Below are positions 12,571 to 16,876 of a DNA stretch of 16,876 bases, one piece after another. Made by a program: the position numbers and the translations under genes. The first letter of the stretch is position 1, and every line of letters starts with the position of its first letter. The notes under the pieces are model-generated. The model saw nothing but the letters and a program-made list of their open reading frames with translations, made no database searches and was not told the DNA's origin. The stretch lies in contig NZ_BAABDL010000110.1 of the NCBI RefSeq assembly GCF_039539605.1, forward strand, positions 1 to 16,876, given 5' to 3'. The stretch is from Amphibacillus indicireducens. Its GTDB lineage: Bacteria > Bacillota > Bacilli > Bacillales > Amphibacillaceae.

Positions 12571-14601
12571 TCATCCAATTTGCTCCGCTAATCCGACCTG
12601 TTGCATTTTGAACATTTGATAGTAGTTTGCCTTTTGCGCAAGGAGTTCGTCATGTGTTCCTTGTTCAATCATTTTACCTTTGTTCATGACAATAATTTGA
12701 TCCGCATGTTGAATCGTTGACAAGCGATGGGCGATGATTAACATCGTCCGTCCTTCCGCAAGAATACTGATCGCTGTTTGAATCAAGCCTTCCGTTTCAG
12801 TATCGATGCTCGCTGTCGCTTCATCCAAAATTAATATCGCTGGATCAAAGGCCAATGCACGTGCAAAGGATAATAGTTGTCTTTGTCCAGTTGAAAAGTC
12901 AGCACCATTTTCACCAACAGGCTGATCGTACTTCAGCGGTAATTTTTCAATAAATTGATCGGCACCAACGGTTTTTAATGCTTTGATCGCTTTTTCCCGG
13001 GTAATTTTCGGATCATTTAAGGTTATATTAGACAAAACTGTCCCGGTAAAAATAAATGGATCTTGGAGCACAATATTAATATGTTGCCTGACTTGTTGAC
13101 GTGAGGGCTCCTGACTATTATACTGATCGAGAAAAATTCTCCCCTTTTGTTGATCGTAAAAACGAAGCAATAAATTCATAATTGAGCTTTTTCCTGACCC
13201 GGTGTGACCAACAAAAGCAACGGACTCACCCGGTTCAACATTAAACGAGAGATCGTGCAAAATATAATCATCTGCTTCATAAGCAAAACTGACTTGATCA
13301 AATCGAACGTGACCGTTAATCCGAGGAATTTCCTTATCGTCAACAGCCTCACCATCAAGATCAAGCATTTCAAAAACACGATCGGCGGAGACACGGGCTT
13401 GCTCGAGTTGTGGCAGTTGATGAATCAACATTTCCATCGGCTCAAATAAACGCCCTAAATAATCAGCAAAGGCATAAAGAACCCCTGTTGTGATCAGACC
13501 TTGCCCCGTTAAAACCCCATTTCCAAAAAACCAAATGAAGAGTAAAAGCGCTGCACCTCTTAGCAAGCCCAAAAGATTGTAAGTTGTAAATGATTCCAAC
13601 CGCACTAACTGCCGTTGATAACGATAGTGACGATGATTCAACTCCTCGAATTCATCCTGTCTTTCTTTCGTCCTTCTAAAGGCCTGAATAATCGGCATCG
13701 TCTGAATCGACTCATTAATTGATGCATTAATCGAGCTGTTCACCGAAAGAATGACCCGATTATATTTGCCAGCATATTTTTGATAAAACTTGATCCACAA
13801 AAATAAGATTGGAATGGCTAAGAGACAGATCATTGCCAAGCGAGTATTGAGTAAAAACAGTGCAAACAGAATGCCGCCCATATAAATAATTGCATTGAAA
13901 AATGTTGCTAAAACGTTCACATAAAGCTCTTTAATCGCTTCCGTGTCATTTGTGATTCGAGCCAATATTTTCCCTGCTGGTCGATCAACAAAAAATTGCA
14001 TCGGCAGTTCATGCATTTTAGCATAGAGATCTTGCCGAATTCGAACAATAATTCGATTAGCATAGATTTGGAGTAAGTACGTTTTTAAATAAGTAAAAGC
14101 TGCCGAAATGATGATCAAAATTAAATAGGTGATCAGTAAGAATGCAATCGGCTGAATTTCTGGTCGGAAAAAGTGGATCAAATCCCCCGCTGATAATTGT
14201 TCACCAGTGACGACTTGCTGTTCACCATCATAACTAGCGAGCCAATTCCCATCATCATCACGCTCAATTTGACTGTTAACCGGAATTTGTCGATCAATAA
14301 AATAATATTTTCGATTCGATTGTACCAACGTATGATAGCTAGCAATTTGATCATCACTGTCAATTCGATCCACTCGTTTGTAATGCTTATTTTGAAAAAT
14401 TACTGTACCAGATTCATCATCGGCAACTTGTGCCCACTCTGCTTGAACGCCAACAATGTGATTGTCGATGACCGATTTAGCAATAAAAGGGCCTGCCAAG
14501 TCTAAGCCGATCGCAATTAACAAACACAGAAGTGCAAAACTAATCACTTTCAGATTTGAACGTGCATATTGAAGCAATCTTTTTTCTGTTGAAGGTTTCA
14601 T
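12571..14601 (-). CDS. bmrD: Multidrug ABC exporter subunit, BmrD type
   Basis: A 676-residue half-transporter (six membrane helices plus ATPase), the partner of the gene just upstream. Its mark is an inserted extracellular region between the first two helices (about 46-150), as in B. subtilis BmrD (673 residues). The ATPase has Walker A GHTGSGKSS, a degenerate signature FSTGQRQLLSFARAL, Walker B ILILDEATASID with the catalytic glutamate, and the H-loop IAHRLSTI. In the heterodimer this glutamate serves the one competent ATP site. The start ATG overlaps the bmrC stop by 4 nt (ATGA), with GGAAGGTGA before it, so translation is coupled. Expected role: drug-powered efflux in the cytoplasmic membrane. 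No strong terminator directly follows it. Confidence 0.92.
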   Translation of the reverse strand: MKPSTEKRLLQYARSNLKVISFALLCLLIAIGLDLAGPFIAKSVIDNHIVGVQAEWAQVADDESGTVIFQNKHYKRVDRIDSDDQIASYHTLVQSNRKYYFIDRQIPVNSQIERDDDGNWLASYDGEQQVVTGEQLSAGDLIHFFRPEIQPIAFLLITYLILIIISAAFTYLKTYLLQIYANRIIVRIRQDLYAKMHELPMQFFVDRPAGKILARITNDTEAIKELYVNVLATFFNAIIYMGGILFALFLLNTRLAMICLLAIPILFLWIKFYQKYAGKYNRVILSVNSSINASINESIQTMPIIQAFRRTKERQDEFEELNHRHYRYQRQLVRLESFTTYNLLGLLRGAALLLFIWFFGNGVLTGQGLITTGVLYAFADYLGRLFEPMEMLIHQLPQLEQARVSADRVFEMLDLDGEAVDDKEIPRINGHVRFDQVSFAYEADDYILHDLSFNVEPGESVAFVGHTGSGKSSIMNLLLRFYDQQKGRIFLDQYNSQEPSRQQVRQHINIVLQDPFIFTGTVLSNITLNDPKITREKAIKALKTVGADQFIEKLPLKYDQPVGENGADFSTGQRQLLSFARALAFDPAILILDEATASIDTETEGLIQTAISILAEGRTMLIIAHRLSTIQHADQIIVMNKGKMIEQGTHDELLAQKANYYQMFKMQQVGLAEQIG

Positions 14602-16343
14602 TCGCTCACCTTCCTTTCCATTTGTTGAATCTCGAATTGCTCCTGATACCAGCCGCCAAGAACCATCAATTCATCGTGTGTCCCGTGTTCAATAATTTTG
14701 CCATCATCTAAAACAATAATCTGATTTGCATGTTTGACCGCAGACAAGCGATGGGCTGAAATTAAAGTCGTTTTATTGGTGCGTTCTTTTTTCAAATGCT
14801 CAATAATCGTTGCTTCCGTCTCGCCATCTACAGCTGAAAGGGAATCATCAAGAATTAAGATTTCTGGATCGACTAATAGTGCTCGGGCTAGTGATACTCG
14901 TTGCTTTTGCCCACCGGAAAGGGTGACACCACTTTCACCAACTATTGTATCCAGTCCTTTTGGTAGCGCATCAATGTCACTTTTTAATGATGTAGACGTT
15001 AAGATCTGATTAATCGCTTGATCAGAAATTGGACCGGTACCGAAGCTAAGGTTTTCTCTAATTGTTTTGGAAAAAAGAATTTGCTCTTGTGGGACATAAC
15101 CAATCCAACTTCTTGTTTCTTCAAGAGTAAACTGGTCAATCTCAATCCCATTGATCGTTAATTCACCTTTCGGAGGTAAATAATCACGTAATAATTGTTT
15201 GAACAGCGTTGTTTTACCAGAACCGGTTTTGCCGACAACACCGATCGTCTCACCACGATAGATCGTTAAGTTAATCTGCTTTAACTGATTTTCCTCTGTT
15301 CCTGGATATGAAAAGGAGACACGATTAAATCCGATCACTTCTGGTGTAGAAATTGATTTCGGTTGTTCAGGGTCTGTCACATCTGGCTTTTGAGCTAAAA
15401 TTTTCTCGACTCGATCGAGCGATGCATGCCCACGCTGTAACACATTAATTAAATGACCGAGCGCGATCATCGGCCAAATCATCATCCCTAAATAAATGTT
15501 GAATGTTACTAAGTCACCAATTGAAAGCTGATCATTAATGACTAAAAATGTCCCGTAGCCAAGCCCAATTGTATAAGATAAGCCAACTAAGATTTTAATT
15601 GTTGGATCAAATAATGCATCAAGTTCAGCAACCGATTTATTCTTCTTAAACACAGTTTCGGTAATTTGAGCAAACCGTTCACGGTCGTGAGATTCTTGGA
15701 CAAAGGCTCGAACGACACGGACACCACGAATCGATTCCAACGTATAGTTATTCATTTCTGAAAAAGCCGTTTGTGCTTCAGTGAATCGTTGATGGATCGC
15801 TTGCCCATACTTTTGCATCGCGAGTGCAATAAAAGGCATTGGAATCAGTGCGGTAAATGTCAACGGCCAGCTGATTGAAAAGCCCATCACAAAAATAATA
15901 AAGACCATTAATACAGTTGAATCAAACAGCGTCATCACACCAAATCCAGCCGTCATCATAATCGACTTTAAATCGTTGGTTGATCTTGCCATCAAGTCAC
16001 CCGAGCGATTTTTACTATAAAAACGTGGATTCATTTTTAGTAGGTGTCGCATCACCTTGGAGCGCAATTTACGTTCTAAAATAACCGCCCCGACAAAAAG
16101 GTTGATGTCCCAAATTAGCATCACAAAATATTTAACAATAATAATAACGAAAAAAGTGACCAAGATTTGTGTTAATCGTCTGCTTGTTAATTCATTAAAT
16201 TGGATTAAATCAATCGTGATCCCAAGCAGGCGAGGAGGGATCATCTCAAGAATATTGACAATAATCAGTGCGAAAATCGCGATCGAATACCTTTTCCAAT
16301 GTTCCTTAAAAAACCAAGTTAATTTACTAAAAACTGAAAACAT
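14598..16343 (-). CDS. bmrC: Multidrug ABC exporter subunit, BmrC type
   Basis: A 581-residue half-transporter beginning MFSVFSKLTWFFKEHWKRY, close to the 585 residues of B. subtilis BmrC. Six membrane helices are followed by the ATPase: Walker A GKTGSGKTT, canonical signature LSGGQKQRVSLARAL, Walker B ILILDDSLSAVD in which the catalytic glutamate is aspartate, and the H-loop SAHRLSAV. A canonical signature with a degenerate Walker B, complementary to the neighbour's pattern, is diagnostic of the degenerate-site partner in heterodimeric exporters. I chose the ATG at 16343, preceded by GGAGAGTGATC; the ATG at 16358 has no ribosome binding site and overlaps this one. The gene lies behind a leader peptide and terminator, so expression probably depends on attenuation. 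Confidence 0.92.
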   Translation of the reverse strand: MFSVFSKLTWFFKEHWKRYSIAIFALIIVNILEMIPPRLLGITIDLIQFNELTSRRLTQILVTFFVIIIVKYFVMLIWDINLFVGAVILERKLRSKVMRHLLKMNPRFYSKNRSGDLMARSTNDLKSIMMTAGFGVMTLFDSTVLMVFIIFVMGFSISWPLTFTALIPMPFIALAMQKYGQAIHQRFTEAQTAFSEMNNYTLESIRGVRVVRAFVQESHDRERFAQITETVFKKNKSVAELDALFDPTIKILVGLSYTIGLGYGTFLVINDQLSIGDLVTFNIYLGMMIWPMIALGHLINVLQRGHASLDRVEKILAQKPDVTDPEQPKSISTPEVIGFNRVSFSYPGTEENQLKQINLTIYRGETIGVVGKTGSGKTTLFKQLLRDYLPPKGELTINGIEIDQFTLEETRSWIGYVPQEQILFSKTIRENLSFGTGPISDQAINQILTSTSLKSDIDALPKGLDTIVGESGVTLSGGQKQRVSLARALLVDPEILILDDSLSAVDGETEATIIEHLKKERTNKTTLISAHRLSAVKHANQIIVLDDGKIIEHGTHDELMVLGGWYQEQFEIQQMERKVSE

Positions 16344-16376
16344 ATGATCACTCTCCATCTACGGTTTGAATCCATT

Positions 16377-16409
16377 AAAAAAAGCGTATACATCTGTGAC
16401 GTATACGCT
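16377..16409 (-). terminator. Attenuator terminator before bmrC
   Basis: On the minus strand AGCGTATAC (16409-16401) pairs with GTATACGCT (16391-16383) over a 9-nt loop, followed by a T-run. It ends about 35 bases before the bmrC start and inside the transcript from the leader promoter, so it must be passed for bmrCD expression. Confidence 0.9.
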
Positions 16410-16429
16410 GCTAAAAAGATCAGAATAAA

Positions 16430-16445
16430 GAGTGAGAAGACACTC
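16430..16445 (-). promoter_or_regulatory. Leader hairpin candidate (GAGTG/CACTC)
   Basis: GAGTG and CACTC form a 5-bp stem with a 6-nt loop. The minus-strand TCACTCT at its foot can also pair with AGAGTGA in the bmrC ribosome binding site region, so alternative structures are possible. Confidence 0.35.
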
Positions 16446-16470
16446 AAATTCAGCTAAATAGACAGAGTAA

Positions 16471-16492
16471 GGCCACGGATTTAATCGTGGCC
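16471..16492 (-). promoter_or_regulatory. Leader hairpin of the bmr attenuator
   Basis: GGCCACG (16471-16477) pairs with CGTGGCC (16486-16492) over an 8-nt loop, the most G/C-rich stem in the leader. It has no T-run, so it is not a terminator. It lies between the leader peptide and the attenuator. Confidence 0.6.
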
Positions 16493-16511
16493 TCATTTAA
16501 TAAAGTTTGCA

Positions 16512-16537
16512 TCTACATCATTGTTTACGAATGTAGA
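16512..16537 (-). promoter_or_regulatory. Hairpin just after the leader peptide stop
   Basis: TCTACAT (16512-16518) pairs with ATGTAGA (16531-16537) over a 12-nt loop. It begins two bases after the leader peptide stop codon, so a ribosome stalled near the end of the leader would prevent or disrupt it. Confidence 0.5.
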
Positions 16538-16538
16538 C

Positions 16539-16622
16539 TTACAGTTTTTCAGAAAAAGGGGTCACGAGTATGTTATCTTGGTTTGCATTGTTAAGTAAGC
16601 TGTTAATTACGATCATCATCAT
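16539..16622 (-). CDS. BmrB-like leader peptide of the bmr operon
   Basis: A small open frame of 27 codons (25 if the third of three consecutive ATGs is used) with an exceptionally strong AAGGAGGT ribosome binding site at 16624-16631. Spacing favours the third ATG at 16616. The product begins MMMIVINSLL and ends LVTPFSEKL. It lies right behind a good promoter and before the hairpins and terminator preceding bmrC. In B. subtilis, bmrB encodes a leader whose translation controls transcription of bmrCD: ribosomes slowed by translation inhibitors favour read-through. I infer the same role here from position and architecture. I did not compare the peptide with B. subtilis BmrB residue by residue. 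Confidence 0.72.
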   Translation of the reverse strand: MMMIVINSLLNNANQDNILVTPFSEKL

Positions 16623-16659
16623 GACCTCCTTTTTAAAGTTTTTTGTTATTTGCGCTCTA

Positions 16660-16688
16660 ATTATATAGTCAAACGAATCTGCCGTCAA
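16660..16688 (-). promoter_or_regulatory. Promoter of the bmr leader-bmrC-bmrD operon
   Basis: On the minus strand TTGACG (16688-16683), 17 bases, then a perfect TATAAT (16665-16660): a near-consensus SigA promoter, with transcription starting near 16653, about 30 bases before the leader start codon. The strength fits constant production of a short attenuated transcript. Confidence 0.85.
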
Positions 16689-16692
16689 TAAG

Positions 16693-16723
16693 AATTTGGA
16701 AAATCAACTAAATAATTTGGAAA
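16693..16723. repeat. Two direct repeats above the bmr promoter
   Basis: AATTTGGAAA occurs at 16693-16702 and 16714-16723, 21 bases apart (two helical turns), just upstream of the -35 box. The second copy overlaps the end of the neighbouring coding region. It could be an activator or repressor site on one DNA face, or chance in A/T-rich sequence. Confidence 0.3.
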
Positions 16724-16876
16724 CACTGAAATCCGTAGCGGGATAAAGTTACTTGACCTTGCTCATTTAACGCTGTTGATTGATCTGCAAATAATTGTTT
16801 TACCGTTAGTTTTGCAGCTACTTTCTGAAAGGTAAGTTTGAGAAGCTTTGATACAGTAAATTGTATCACTATTTTT
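16708..16876 (-). CDS. Partial CDS: C-terminal 55 residues, possibly of a GH13 alpha-amylase-family enzyme
   Basis: A minus-strand frame enters from the right edge and ends at the TAG at 16710-16708. The residues include FADQSTALNEQGQVTLSRYGFQCFQII, resembling the last beta-strands of GH13 enzymes such as cyclomaltodextrinase or oligo-glucosidases, where the domain usually ends with a VTLPAYGYQVF-like strand. That family call is a resemblance only. No terminator is visible before the bmr promoter, which begins about 20 bases beyond the stop codon, so read-through into the bmr leader is possible. Confidence 0.5.
   Translation of the reverse strand, partial: KIVIQFTVSKLLKLTFQKVAAKLTVKQLFADQSTALNEQGQVTLSRYGFQCFQII

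Noticed and set aside
16344..16358. bmrC start at the ATG at 16358
   Set aside because: No ribosome binding site precedes it. GGAGAGTGATC overlaps this ATG and serves the ATG at 16343.

Overview
The window looks like chromosome of a low-GC, rod-lineage Firmicute (Bacillaceae-like). Ribosome binding sites are strong and AGGAGG-type, promoters are SigA-type, intrinsic terminators are numerous, several CcpA operator (cre) matches are present, and there is a heterodimeric multidrug ABC exporter of the BmrC/BmrD type. A beta-xylosidase, a glucuronoyl-esterase-like protein and a sugar isomerase-like protein suggest a plant-hemicellulose user. A xylan-degrading genus such as Amphibacillus would fit, but that is only a guess.

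Layout. Positions 1-47 are the terminator of an unseen upstream gene, followed at once by a 5'-truncated remnant of a possible C45/AAT-type hydrolase (46-420). At 470-3087 lie two divergent genes, a TIM-barrel sugar isomerase/epimerase (minus) and a GH43 beta-xylosidase (plus), with a cre-like site at each promoter. At 3130-3942 is a VLRF1/baeRF-like protein (minus). At 4049-5535 sit two broken genes back to back: the N-terminal 174 residues of a MATE transporter (minus) and the C-terminal half of acetyl-CoA synthetase (plus). At 5560-8520 (minus) is a 986-residue cytoplasmic sensor protein with a LacI-type ligand domain, a middle region, PAS, GGDEF and EAL. The full ilvD gene (8709-10391) and a CE15-like esterase (10573-11751) follow. 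The esterase has a clear promoter and a perfect cre in its leader.

The stretch 11752-12570 has no convincing gene. It holds a terminator, a perfectly phased array of thirteen 20-bp repeats arranged as alternating A/B types, a second terminator-like hairpin, and about 400 bp rich in nested inverted repeats that I cannot name.

The right end is a multidrug-exporter operon on the minus strand: promoter, a 25-27 codon leader peptide with a very strong ribosome binding site, several hairpins, an intrinsic terminator, then bmrC and bmrD overlapping by 4 nt. This architecture matches the ribosome-mediated attenuation known for bmrBCD of Bacillus subtilis. The last bases hold the 3' end of a gene resembling the C-terminus of an alpha-amylase-family enzyme.

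Two themes connect the window. The first is carbon-catabolite-controlled, cytoplasmic processing of hemicellulose fragments (isomerase, GH43, CE15), possibly with a sugar-sensing c-di-GMP protein nearby. The second is gene decay (C45-like, MATE, acsA), leaving remnants between intact terminators and promoters.
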